From the NCBI GenBank assembly GCA_903911085.1, contig CAIWCC010000210.1, positions 1 to 61,146 on the forward strand: a DNA stretch of 61,146 bases, written 5' to 3'. The stretch comes from an uncultured Bacteroidales bacterium. Its GTDB lineage: Bacteria; Bacteroidota; Bacteroidia; Bacteroidales; Paludibacteraceae. Shown in pieces: positions 18,821-27,489 of the stretch; positions within the stretch are counted from its first letter, which is position 1; every line of letters begins with the position of its first letter. The position numbers and the translations under genes were made by a program. The notes under the pieces were generated by a model. It saw only the letters and a program-made list of their open reading frames with translations, had not been told where the DNA came from and made no database searches.

Positions 18821-19345
18821 ATGAATCACTATTTTATCATACCTGGTTATCAAGGTTCAGGACCTGAACATTGGCAAAGTTGGATAGAAAATAAAGAAAG
18901 CAATTTTCATCGCATTTATCAAAAAGATTGGAATAATCCTGACATGACAGAATGGGTAGAAAATGTTGATAGAGCCATTGCAGACTTTGATCCACAAACA
19001 GTTGTACTTGTAGCCCATAGCTTAGGTTGTTTAACTGTGGCTGAATGGGTGAAGCGCTATAATAGAAAAATAAAGGCGGCGTTACTTGTAGCGCCACCAG
19101 ATACTGAGGTTGTTAAGCAGAAAATTGGTGAACATCTTTTTACAGAAGCTCCAAATCAAAGGATTTTATTCCCTACAACGCTTATAGCAAGTACAAATGA
19201 TCCATGGGCAACGATTGAAAAATCGGAACTTTATGCACAAAATTGGGGTAGTGAATTTATAAATGTTGGCGAAGCTGGACATATTAATATTCTTTCGGGA
19301 TACGGAGAGTGGGAGCAAGGCTATGAAATTTTAAAAAGATTATGA
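18821..19345 (+). CDS. RBBP9/YdeN-type serine alpha/beta hydrolase
   Basis: A 174-residue cytoplasmic hydrolase of the RBBP9/YdeN family. The N-terminus IIPGYQGSGPEHWQSWIE is the family's start motif. The nucleophile elbow is VAHSLGC (Ser in G/A-H-S-L-G), the acid lies in STNDPWATIE, and the catalytic His in VGEAGHINILSGYGEW. The family has serine-hydrolase activity on small esters, but true substrates are mostly unknown. I chose the ATG at 18821: although the frame is open to 18767, the extra residues are unlike the family and the motif begins 5 residues after this ATG. It is monocistronic; a bidirectional hairpin follows. Confidence 0.88.
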   Translation: MNHYFIIPGYQGSGPEHWQSWIENKESNFHRIYQKDWNNPDMTEWVENVDRAIADFDPQTVVLVAHSLGCLTVAEWVKRYNRKIKAALLVAPPDTEVVKQKIGEHLFTEAPNQRILFPTTLIASTNDPWATIEKSELYAQNWGSEFINVGEAGHINILSGYGEWEQGYEILKRL

Positions 19346-19398
19346 TAAATAGATGTTTTAGAGTTGTAAAAACATGTGATTTTTGGACTTTAAAAATT

Positions 19399-19439
19399 AC
19401 TCCCAACCATTAATTTCGCTTGAAATAAAGATTGGGAGT
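19399..19439. terminator. bidirectional terminator between convergent genes
   Basis: ACTCCCAA and TTGGGAGT form an 8-bp stem with A/T-rich flanks on both sides. It lies between the stops of the plus-strand hydrolase and the minus-strand FISUMP gene. Confidence 0.6.
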
Positions 19440-19540
19440 TTACTTTATAAATACATAAATGCAAAGATAAGGTGAAGTTTTTTAGTACTTTATAATTTTG
19501 CAAGTGTAAGTTTAAATTGACGTTTAATGTCTACATGCAT

Positions 19541-20848
19541 CTAATCTTTTACACATCTACAAGGCAGTCCTGCTTGCGGTAAATGTGATTCGGAATAAAT
19601 GCCCATTTTGTTATAGTAAATGGCTGCACTTGTATATATTGCAGAAAAGGGTGTCCAAAAGTAAGCAACAGTCCCTTCTGGTTCAAAATTACCGTAAGCA
19701 CCTTGTCTCCATCCAGAAGGATATGCTGAAAATCCAGTACTATTATTCGAATTGACGTTATTGCCTACATGGCCATAAGTAAGAGAAAATCCCCAACCAG
19801 TTTTACTTGCTATGGATTTTGCACTTCCATTCAAATAAGCACTCAATTGATTCCATTCTTGCATAGTAGGTATACGATATCCTTTTGGACAGATATTTTT
19901 TGTGGAGTCCAATACTATGGAATAAATAGCCAGTTGGTTATACAATATGCCGTATTTTTTAGCAGTTGTTGGATCGTTATTGTAGTAGCAATATGCAGGA
20001 ATACTTGTTTCACGCCATTGTATATCGCCAAAAATAGAGTCTGGATTTGTCATAATATTGGTTCTTTTGATGTCGCTATATCGGGTTGTTCTCAGGTTTT
20101 CGGCCATCCATTTTTTTCCATTTATTGATACGGTTGGATATCCGTTTCCACTGCCATCAATACAGACAATAACATGGATAAGATAATTGTTGCTTATAGT
20201 AGGAGTGTCATAAGAAATTACACTACTAATTCCCGAAAACACCTGATATTGAAGTTGGTCGCCGTTTTCGAAGTACATTGAAGTATACAGGGCCGTTTTC
20301 GCTTTTTGTGAAGTTTTTGTGTCTTGTGAAATCGCTGTTGCGATATCTTCAATTTTAGTGTAATTAACGTGTTCTTTCAGATTCACAAATTTTGTTTGCA
20401 GAGAATATTCGTTTCCATAAACTTTGAGGATATAAGAGCCAACTGGTACTGAAATTTGATACGTATTTTCTCCTACTTGTAAATTGCTGTTTATTTCAGT
20501 CTGTTTTTTTCCATCTATACTATAAATAGCAATTAACGCTTTTCCAGTATATGGAGCAATGATTTTAGCAGTAATTTGTGAAGTTGATTGATTGGAATAT
20601 ACAAAAATACTGTTCTGGTAACTATTCAGATTATTTAATCCAGTTCCAACATCTGACAACTTCAAACTATATGCTTTAGGCACAGTCACAGTTGTGCTTT
20701 TCGATAGGTTTGTAACTTTTACGCTGTCAATTTCAATAAGTAAATCATCGGAAGCAAAACTAATTATGTATTCAAGTGCAAAAGATTTTACCGATGAAAA
20801 TCCAAGAATTATAGAAAGAAGGACGAGTTTTAATAAATTGTTTTTCAT
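19541..20848 (-). CDS. secreted FISUMP-domain protein
   Basis: A 435-residue exported protein. A signal peptide (LLKLVLLSIILGFSSVKSFA) is followed by an N-terminal region of beta strands (residues ~25-235). The C-terminal ~185 residues form a Fibrobacter-paralogous (FISUMP) domain: the KKWMAENLRTTRYSD motif, YNNDP, YGILYNQLAIYS, CPKGYRIPTMQEWNQL and the final CRCVKD. FISUMP domains are cell-surface modules of unknown ligand, related to C-type-lectin-like folds. Its last domain resembles that of the 510-residue protein encoded at 27.5-29.0 kb. There is no T9SS sorting tail, so it may be periplasmic or surface-attached in another way. A repeated-type terminator separates it from the preceding operon. 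Confidence 0.8.
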   Translation of the reverse strand: MKNNLLKLVLLSIILGFSSVKSFALEYIISFASDDLLIEIDSVKVTNLSKSTTVTVPKAYSLKLSDVGTGLNNLNSYQNSIFVYSNQSTSQITAKIIAPYTGKALIAIYSIDGKKQTEINSNLQVGENTYQISVPVGSYILKVYGNEYSLQTKFVNLKEHVNYTKIEDIATAISQDTKTSQKAKTALYTSMYFENGDQLQYQVFSGISSVISYDTPTISNNYLIHVIVCIDGSGNGYPTVSINGKKWMAENLRTTRYSDIKRTNIMTNPDSIFGDIQWRETSIPAYCYYNNDPTTAKKYGILYNQLAIYSIVLDSTKNICPKGYRIPTMQEWNQLSAYLNGSAKSIASKTGWGFSLTYGHVGNNVNSNNSTGFSAYPSGWRQGAYGNFEPEGTVAYFWTPFSAIYTSAAIYYNKMGIYSESHLPQAGLPCRCVKD

Positions 20849-20982
20849 TGTGTGTTGTTTTTATTTGAGAGTTATTTTAATTGAAAATTATTTTTTTGAA
20901 AGTTGAGTTAATTCTTGAAAAAAGAAAAATATAAAATCATAATGATTATATTTTTATAAATTAGCATTTATTTTAATTAATA

Positions 20983-21022
20983 CTCTGATTTACATTCAAA
21001 TACTTTGGAAAGCAAATCAGAG
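20983..21022 (-). terminator. terminator after cassette A (copy 1 of a duplicated hairpin)
   Basis: CTCTGATTT ... AAATCAGAG form a 9-bp stem starting 12 bp past the stop of the 458-residue gene. The same arms, extended to 12 bp, occur after the paralogous 510-residue gene at 27402-27444, showing that the terminator was duplicated with the gene. Confidence 0.65.
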
Positions 21023-21034
21023 GGAATGTGGGAT

Positions 21035-22411
21035 TTAGAAGGAACGAATGGCACGAACACTGTTGTATTCGTAGTTCATAGTTGTAGGCATTTGTACGCC
21101 ATTCACAAAATATTGTACCCAAGCCTTATGCCCATCGTCTGCACTGGAACTCCAATAATCTGATGGAGAAAAACCACCAATCTGAGATCTACATAATTCG
21201 TATAAAAGGTTTAATTCATCTTTGCTTGGTAAATACCAGTCGCTATAACCACCTAAAACCAAATCAGAACATAATTTAGCTGCGTAGCTCCTTCCCTCCG
21301 ATCCTTGTCTGCTAACAATCAAATAGGTATTTGAACTTCCTGACCCTATTACAGTTGACGTTTCTCCAGCCATTGCATCTCCACCACCACCACCAAACCA
21401 TGCAATAGCATTGCTCTGGTCGTATGGTGCTGCTATCAAACCATGTATTTCGCCAGTAATATAGCGAGGATCCCCAGATTCAAATATATAACAAATAATA
21501 CCACCTTGATAACTATCACCAATTTTAAGATTAGAAATTGTTATAAAAATCTCTTCATTTCCATACACAGTGCCAATACTATTTGTTGCATAGGATTTAG
21601 CATAATAAGTAGTTCCAGCTTCTAATCCTGTAATAATTGCAGTAAAACTACCCATTCTACTGCCACAAATTACTTTACTTCCAAGTACGGTTGGATTTGA
21701 AGATGTTCCATAACAAATACCTCTTTCAATAACCTCTCCGCCACCATCCGATGCCACATAACCGTCGCAAGTTGCGGAACTACCAGTAATATTCGACGGT
21801 GATATTGTATTTACAGTTGGTAAAGTTATTGTTGTTTTATGGTTTTTCCACACTGGTACACCACCTTCAAGAGTTAGTACATTACCATCCAGCGTTGGAG
21901 GTACGGTAATCCAAGCCGTTCCATTCCAATATTTTATTTCACCGATAACAGAGGTAGTCGCACTTTCGCCAGCCTTTTTTGCATACATCGCATACGGCAC
22001 GCTGAGTAGTTGACTTTCGGTGGTAATAGTATAATTTGTTCCTCCTATAGGGTCAATCATTATTTTTACATAAAACGAACCTTCGCCCCAAGGAATTTGC
22101 GAAAAACTCAATGCATGATAGGGATAAGATGGAGTTCCGCCCCCAAGTTCGAGGGTTAAAAGTCCGTTGGCATTGGTGCTTGCCACATGTTTTTCTTGAT
22201 AATAAGTCATTGGCAAACTGCCACTTGTAGTTTTCTGTATGGCCACAAATACACCAATTTGCTTGTTCACAATCAATTCGTTACTAGCATTGCGCACCAC
22301 AGCTTGATAACTCATTTTTTCGGGAACTTGCCCAAAAACACTTGTGCTAAATGATGAAAATACTACCGCTATGATTAGCAATAGACTAAATTTGAAGTTT
22401 CTTGTTTTCAT
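21035..22411 (-). CDS. secreted modular protein, fibre-like N-domain plus DUF1566 (cassette A)
   Basis: A 458-residue exported protein. Signal peptide, then a ~150-residue N-terminal domain (PEKMSYQAVVRNASNELIVNK ... LLSVPYAMYAKKAG) common in Bacteroidota surface proteins. A short linker (GEIKYWNGTAWITVPPT) precedes a fibronectin-type region (ATCDGYVASDGGGEVIERGICYG ... TTYYAKSYATNSIGTVYG). The C-terminal domain is of DUF1566 type (LGGYSDWYLPSKDELNLLYE ... DYWSSSADDGHKAWVQYF ... VRAIR). It is nearly identical to the 510-residue protein at 27.5-29.0 kb over the first ~155 residues, but that copy ends in a FISUMP domain instead. It follows a 184-residue T9SS protein gene by 21 bp. The role is unknown; probably adhesion or surface display. 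Confidence 0.8.
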   Translation of the reverse strand: MKTRNFKFSLLLIIAVVFSSFSTSVFGQVPEKMSYQAVVRNASNELIVNKQIGVFVAIQKTTSGSLPMTYYQEKHVASTNANGLLTLELGGGTPSYPYHALSFSQIPWGEGSFYVKIMIDPIGGTNYTITTESQLLSVPYAMYAKKAGESATTSVIGEIKYWNGTAWITVPPTLDGNVLTLEGGVPVWKNHKTTITLPTVNTISPSNITGSSATCDGYVASDGGGEVIERGICYGTSSNPTVLGSKVICGSRMGSFTAIITGLEAGTTYYAKSYATNSIGTVYGNEEIFITISNLKIGDSYQGGIICYIFESGDPRYITGEIHGLIAAPYDQSNAIAWFGGGGGDAMAGETSTVIGSGSSNTYLIVSRQGSEGRSYAAKLCSDLVLGGYSDWYLPSKDELNLLYELCRSQIGGFSPSDYWSSSADDGHKAWVQYFVNGVQMPTTMNYEYNSVRAIRSF

Positions 22412-22432
22412 GATTTCTTGTTTATTAGTTTG

Positions 22433-22987
22433 TTATTTCTTTATTATTTTGAATGTTTTCATTTCTAAACCTTTGGTGGATTTTCCGTTTTTGGGTTTGC
22501 TAATAACTTTCAGAAAGTAGTTTCCAGCCACCAAAGCTTGCATCGAAATGGTAGTTTCCGTACCAATTATTTGTTTATTTACCAGCATTTTGCCCGAAAT
22601 GTCGAAAAGTTGATAATATAAATTATCGAGGTACAATTCACTTAAATCGCCAAGTGTCAATCGCAAATTGTCAACTACCGGGTTTGGGTGTGTAGTCCAG
22701 TTAAGACTTATGCTTTTTGCCTCATCGATACCGGAAATAACTGAGATTTCGAATGGTTGCTGAACGCCTTGTGCCACCGAACCGCTTGATGCCGTGGTGG
22801 TGGTGTAAACGGTTTGACCAATGCTGTAACTCACAGAACCTTGTGTTCCTGTAGAGTTACCACCAGCAGCAGTTATTGTGGTTTGTGCATTGCTAACAGC
22901 AAAGCAAATAGACAAAATGAAAAGAAGAGCAGTTCTCAATTTACTGACTTTGAACACATAAAGTCGATGTTTGTAGTTTTGTAACAT
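22433..22987 (-). CDS. small T9SS-tailed surface protein (cassette A)
   Basis: A 184-residue exported protein starting at the ATG at 22987 (MLQNYKHRLYVFKVSKL...). The frame is open further upstream, but there it overlaps the 218-residue gene, and the paralogue at 29046-29600 starts with the same MLQNYKH. After the signal peptide comes a glycine/serine/threonine-rich segment (TAAGGNSTGTQGSVSYSIGQ ... GSVAQGVQQPFEI) and a type A T9SS sorting domain (HPNPVVDNLRL ... QLFDISGKMLV ... GNYFLKV). The mature part is tiny apart from the tail, so it may act as a surface anchor or subunit for the neighbouring modular proteins. It is 43 bp downstream of the 218-residue gene. Confidence 0.8.
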   Translation of the reverse strand: MLQNYKHRLYVFKVSKLRTALLFILSICFAVSNAQTTITAAGGNSTGTQGSVSYSIGQTVYTTTTASSGSVAQGVQQPFEISVISGIDEAKSISLNWTTHPNPVVDNLRLTLGDLSELYLDNLYYQLFDISGKMLVNKQIIGTETTISMQALVAGNYFLKVISKPKNGKSTKGLEMKTFKIIKK

Positions 22988-23030
22988 GGCGTTTATTTTT
23001 TTAGGTTGATAAAATATCTTTGTTGATTGT

Positions 23031-23687
23031 TTAATTTGTTTCGTTTGGAAGTGCGTCCAATGCTTCTCCCATTTGTTGGAATTTGATATTTTTCGGCAAT
23101 TCAAATTTGGTGGCGGGCACTGCTGCGTTTGTGTCGAACGAAGTAGCCGTTTCGGTATAAGTAATTCCAATCAACGTAGTAAACGACTTCAATGGAATGC
23201 CTTTAAACTGTAGAAACTTATTGGAGCCTAAAGTGAATTTTAGGCAATTTCGACCCAAAAAGTTTTCGTAACCTTCAATTTCGCCACCTATATCGGTAAT
23301 TATTTTACGTTCCTTTGCGTGAAGTTGAGCATCAGATTGTCCCGAAGTTATTTCTTTTCCTATCTCGGTTTGAGCTTCAATGCTCATTTGAGAGCCAGTA
23401 TTATCAAGCAAATTTGCTAACCATATTTGATTCCCTTTTCGAATCTCTAGTTTTTTCTCGCTGGTTTTATTGCTGAATCCCATTATCTTAACTGTGGTTG
23501 TGCTTTCGGTGAGCGTATACATCAACATTCCGTAGTTATCAAACCAAACCGACTTTGTGCCTGTAGTATTACCGCCGAGTGTATATTCTATGTGCCCCGA
23601 TTTTGTAAAATAGTATTTCCCTTGTTGCTGTGCCAATAGGCTGACCGTAAAAAATAGGGATAGAAATATAATTATTTTTGTTTTCAT
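23031..23687 (-). CDS. exported hypothetical protein
   Basis: A 218-residue protein with a clear signal peptide (KIIIFLSLFFTVSLLAQ) and a beta-strand-rich mature part: KYYFTKSGHIEYTLGGNTTGTKSVWFD-like strands, YENFLGRNCLKFTLG, and ITYTETATSFDTNAAV. The pattern 'conversion to a gram of modification' (a Gly-Asn-x-Cys near GRNCLKF, then a strand listing colour- or structure-like residues) resembles periplasmic DUF4412-type proteins, but I cannot assign a family securely. It is the second gene of a five-gene-like run of secreted proteins, 40 bp after the 1143-residue gene and 43 bp before the small T9SS protein. Confidence 0.65.
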   Translation of the reverse strand: MKTKIIIFLSLFFTVSLLAQQQGKYYFTKSGHIEYTLGGNTTGTKSVWFDNYGMLMYTLTESTTTVKIMGFSNKTSEKKLEIRKGNQIWLANLLDNTGSQMSIEAQTEIGKEITSGQSDAQLHAKERKIITDIGGEIEGYENFLGRNCLKFTLGSNKFLQFKGIPLKSFTTLIGITYTETATSFDTNAAVPATKFELPKNIKFQQMGEALDALPNETN

Positions 23688-23727
23688 TTTTTTTTGAATT
23701 ATAATTGTTTATGTTTGTTATTTTTCT

Positions 23728-26700
23728 TTATTGCTTAATAAATGATAAGTGTTTAACTTCTGAATTATGACTCAATACGAGAATGTAAAGCCCTGATTTT
23801 AAACTCGAAACATTAATTTTCAAATTATTTCCATAATTCATATTCATATTCTTTTGTTCAATCAAGCAATTGCCTGTTAAATCATATATTTCAACAATTG
23901 TATTTCCTACTACAGAATTATTGGAAGAAATGTTCAATACATCATTAACTGGCTGCGGAAAAGCTTTAAAATCAGCGGTTAAACTATTTTTATCAAGCGC
24001 TGTTAGGTACGACAATGTCAGGTCGGGTATTGCAGTTTTTGTTTCCACATATCCAAGACTGTCAACTGCCAATGAATATAATTTAATGGTCTTCCCTTTT
24101 TCAACAGTAAATTTTTCGATTGGTGTAGAAGTAGTTTTAAGCAATTTATATGCGCTGTCGTTTACCGAGCAATACACTTTATAATGCTGTATGCCAGAGC
24201 CTTGGTCGTTCCCTGAAAATTCGAGTCGGTAATTGTTGGGTTGAGTATCTTTCACCGATGTTAATTTACTGTCTGGAGAACTGAAATCGAGTCGGTTGGC
24301 GTACTCATTGGTAATTATCGGACTGTTTTTATCAAAAATGATAGCGGCTTTGTTTTTTACAACAGTTCCATCTATTACACTTTTATTAAGGGCAACATTA
24401 AAACTAACAAAACCCTCGCCGTCGTGATTTGCATTGTTTGGCGGAAGAAAACCGGCATATGGGTCTTCAGGCAAGTCCATTGTTTCGGGGTCGAAAGAGC
24501 GGAATGACCAGTTGGCTATCCCATTTTCTTTATTGAATTGTGCTGTTAATCGAACTATCAAGTTCTTTTTGGGTCTTAAATCCACATCGCGTATTATGTT
24601 TTGGTTAAATCCATTAAAGTAAACAGTGGTATCTGCAAATCCAAATGATGTAAAACTGAATTTTTCTACATCGTAAACAGCTGTATCAAGTGTATCAGTT
24701 ATAAATACATCCTGAGCTGGTGCTGTAGCGGTCGATTTGTTTTCAAAATTAATAACGTACGGTAAGTTTTCGGTTTTATTAATGCAGTTTTCTAAACCAT
24801 ATCCATGCGGTCCATTTTTCTCGTTAGGATCCAATGATGAAACAGCGTTTATCGAATTGCCATTTTTACCTTCGGGATTGTAACAATCTTGCATAGTATC
24901 GGAAAAACCACTCACATCCACAATGGTTGTTACCAAAGATACTGCAAAGTCAAGCGCTTTTGCAGGTGTAAAAAACGATGTAGTACAATCCCAAGCCATA
25001 GTGGCATAATCCCAAATCATACTTCCTACCGTACTTTCCTCTGCCGATTCCTCATCCGCAAATACAGGCTCTACCACATTTTCGTATATTGATTTTGCGC
25101 ACGACACGCCAGGGATTAAGCCAATAAGCTGGTCGGTCATTGCTTCGGCTGTTGCATCCAACATACAATCGGCAACTTCGCCTCGCATTGGCGAACCAAA
25201 ATAAGGTTTATTAGTCCAAACCAATATTTTTACATTGTTATCTGACTGAATATCAATCCGTCTGTTGATTACTTTGCCTGCCGGAAGGTTATGAATATAG
25301 AAAGCATACACTTTGGCATTAAAATTTTCGCCCAAAACTCTTTTGGTTTTAACAAATACAGGAACGGTGTCGAACTTGATACCTCTATCTTTGGCATATT
25401 TACTAAGTGTAATTTTCAAGTCAGTAAATTCAATTTCGGCATCTTCTGAAATGGCAATGAATAATGGTATTCCTAAAGCATCAACATTCCCTGAATTTTT
25501 AAGAAACAAAGTATACTTTGTTTTAGTTCCTTTGCGAATAACATCACGTCCAACAATAGAAACATCAATTTTGGGTGCGCCACCTTGCTCAATTACAAAG
25601 TATTTGCTCGATACATATTTAATGCCAACCGTGTTGACGGTGACTGTATATTGCCCCGGCGTTTTATCATGCAAGTCGAATCGGCAATAAAGTGATGCAT
25701 CGTCATTTAATTTAACCGAATCGGCGACAATGTCATTTTTCCCTGTCGCTGTAAGTTTCACAACCGAATTTTGTGTAAAACCTCTACCGTCTATTTTCAT
25801 TGTTACATATCCTTTATTTCCAGACTTATAGGGATTGAAATCAGATATGCCATTGCTTAACACTTGTTTTTTTACTAAATGTTTTCCAGTATTATTCCAA
25901 GCCGTAAAAACAACATTGGAGTATGTATAATCAGAAAATCTGTGTACTGGATTGGCTAATGTTGAAGTTGTGCCATCGCCGAAATCCCACAGAAAATTGC
26001 ATGGTAAATCAACTTTCTCGTTAAAATAAACATCTTTCCCAACCACTTGATAATCAAAATCAGCAATAGGTATTTTTTCTGGATCTTTTATACTAATGCA
26101 ATATGAGCCTCCTATATTTGTAGGACTAAACACTTTCATGTAATACTTACCACTTTTAAAAACCCCTTTTATAACGCCATTTTTATCGGGGAAAATATAA
26201 TTAAGGCTATTTTCAAGGTATAAAATCAATGCTCCATCTATAAATTTATCTTTCAAAAACCTCAAGTTCAAGCTGGTGTCTTTTGCAAGCGTAAAAGTAT
26301 ATAAATCTTGCCCATCCATTTTTTTTGCGTTTATCATCAAACCTACTTTGCCTGTAATATCATTTCTAATATCAACAGACTTTGCCTGCACTATTTCGTC
26401 GTTGGGCTCAATGTCGTTTGCATAATAATTGATGGGCTCAAATTCGGCTTTTATTTTGTAATGGCATCTCTCAAAACCACTAGGACTCAAAACTGGAAAA
26501 TGATATTTCCCCTTGTGACAAGCATTGGTAAAGCCACTTAAAAACAGATTATTAACTGTAAAATCGTTGAATATCACAGGAAGTTTAACGTATCCGTCTT
26601 CGGGCAAAGTAACCGAATAATAATCAATAACATCGTAAGTGGAGTTTATATAACCAAGATTTCCCTCTTTAAAAACGCCAAACTCAAGTGGTATCGAACT

Positions 26701-27159
26701 GATAGTATCGTTGTTTGGCTCTGCATCATCGGGCATAATTAACCCCTCAACATAAGTAACTGTTAGCAAATAAGTTGCCAAAGCTGTAGCCCCACTCACC
26801 TTAATGTATTGAACTCCAGTATAAGGAAATGTAAACGTGGTATCCAGCACATTCGACAAAGTAAAAGATGTGATTGATTTGGTTGGGCTGTTGCCATAAA
26901 GCGTGAAAGTAACTTTTTGGTCAGTTTTAAAGCGCACTTTAAACACTCCATTGCTTTGAGGCAAAATCCACCAATCTATTTTATCTGCTGAATTATCAAC
27001 CGTGCCCGAATTTAACACAGCTAATTGTAATGTATCAGAAGTTTGATAGGTGCTATTCGGCTCACTTTCGGCCTTTAATACGAATGCTGAAAACGAGAAA
27101 AGAGCTACTAAAAAGACTTTTACGGAGCTTTTACCTATATGAGTAATGTTTCTTTTCAT
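23728..27159 (-). CDS. large multidomain T9SS surface protein (PPC-like, PKD, DUF11-like)
   Basis: An 1143-residue exported protein. After the signal peptide, residues ~30-340 hold at least three pre-peptidase-type beta domains starting with SEPNSTYQTSD, DAEPNNDTISS and DIEPNDEIVQA. Next is a PKD domain (FLWDFGDGTTSTLANPVHRF), several Ig-like repeats, and a central segment with a cluster of Cys (MLDATAEAM ... CAKSIYENV). A domain starting SSLDPNEKNGP with ITDTLDTAVYDV is of the DUF11/DUF7619 type found next to sorting tails. The final ~75 residues (AFPQPVNDVLNISSNN ... EIYDLTGNCL ... GLYILVL) are a T9SS type A tail. It is the first gene of the cassette A operon. Function is unknown; a large surface or adhesive protein is likely. 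Confidence 0.8.
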   Translation of the reverse strand: MKRNITHIGKSSVKVFLVALFSFSAFVLKAESEPNSTYQTSDTLQLAVLNSGTVDNSADKIDWWILPQSNGVFKVRFKTDQKVTFTLYGNSPTKSITSFTLSNVLDTTFTFPYTGVQYIKVSGATALATYLLTVTYVEGLIMPDDAEPNNDTISSIPLEFGVFKEGNLGYINSTYDVIDYYSVTLPEDGYVKLPVIFNDFTVNNLFLSGFTNACHKGKYHFPVLSPSGFERCHYKIKAEFEPINYYANDIEPNDEIVQAKSVDIRNDITGKVGLMINAKKMDGQDLYTFTLAKDTSLNLRFLKDKFIDGALILYLENSLNYIFPDKNGVIKGVFKSGKYYMKVFSPTNIGGSYCISIKDPEKIPIADFDYQVVGKDVYFNEKVDLPCNFLWDFGDGTTSTLANPVHRFSDYTYSNVVFTAWNNTGKHLVKKQVLSNGISDFNPYKSGNKGYVTMKIDGRGFTQNSVVKLTATGKNDIVADSVKLNDDASLYCRFDLHDKTPGQYTVTVNTVGIKYVSSKYFVIEQGGAPKIDVSIVGRDVIRKGTKTKYTLFLKNSGNVDALGIPLFIAISEDAEIEFTDLKITLSKYAKDRGIKFDTVPVFVKTKRVLGENFNAKVYAFYIHNLPAGKVINRRIDIQSDNNVKILVWTNKPYFGSPMRGEVADCMLDATAEAMTDQLIGLIPGVSCAKSIYENVVEPVFADEESAEESTVGSMIWDYATMAWDCTTSFFTPAKALDFAVSLVTTIVDVSGFSDTMQDCYNPEGKNGNSINAVSSLDPNEKNGPHGYGLENCINKTENLPYVINFENKSTATAPAQDVFITDTLDTAVYDVEKFSFTSFGFADTTVYFNGFNQNIIRDVDLRPKKNLIVRLTAQFNKENGIANWSFRSFDPETMDLPEDPYAGFLPPNNANHDGEGFVSFNVALNKSVIDGTVVKNKAAIIFDKNSPIITNEYANRLDFSSPDSKLTSVKDTQPNNYRLEFSGNDQGSGIQHYKVYCSVNDSAYKLLKTTSTPIEKFTVEKGKTIKLYSLAVDSLGYVETKTAIPDLTLSYLTALDKNSLTADFKAFPQPVNDVLNISSNNSVVGNTIVEIYDLTGNCLIEQKNMNMNYGNNLKINVSSLKSGLYILVLSHNSEVKHLSFIKQ

Positions 27160-27284
27160 GGTCTTAGAGATTTTTAATATGATTATATACTTTGTTTGAA
27201 CTGAAACCTGTTATTAGCTTTGATTAAATTGCAATTACAATTTTTTGATACGAATCTCGTTAATTGTACCTGATGTAACTGCTA

Positions 27285-27303
27285 TTTACAGTAATGCTGT
27301 AAA
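27285..27303. promoter_or_regulatory. perfect inverted repeat upstream of the 1143-residue gene
   Basis: TTTACAG-TAATG-CTGTAAA, a 7-bp perfect inverted repeat with a 5-bp centre, 126 bp before the start codon of the large surface protein gene. Its size suits a dimeric regulator site. The rest of this 330-bp gap (27160-27489) holds only the terminator listed next. Confidence 0.35.
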
Positions 27304-27401
27304 GAGTGGCTATATTACTCATTATGAGTAGGAATAATGCGATTAAAGGTTTTTAAATGATAGTTCATTTATTTTTCACTTTTATATTTAGTAGGATTAA
27401 T

Positions 27402-27444
27402 CCTCTGATTTACTTTCCAATTCTTTTGGAGTGTAAATCAGAGG
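27402..27444 (-). terminator. terminator after cassette B (copy 2 of a duplicated hairpin)
   Basis: CCTCTGATTTAC and GTAAATCAGAGG form a perfect 12-bp stem downstream of the 510-residue gene, matching the hairpin at 20983-21022 in sequence and position. Confidence 0.7.
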
Positions 27445-27489
27445 AAAGCTGGGATTTATAAGGTCGAAGGAAAGCGAGCTCCAAATAAA

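Noticed and set aside
22988-23170. N-terminal extension of the 184-residue protein back to 23170
   Set aside because: It overlaps the preceding gene, lacks export features and is absent from the paralogue, which starts at the equivalent MLQNYKH.
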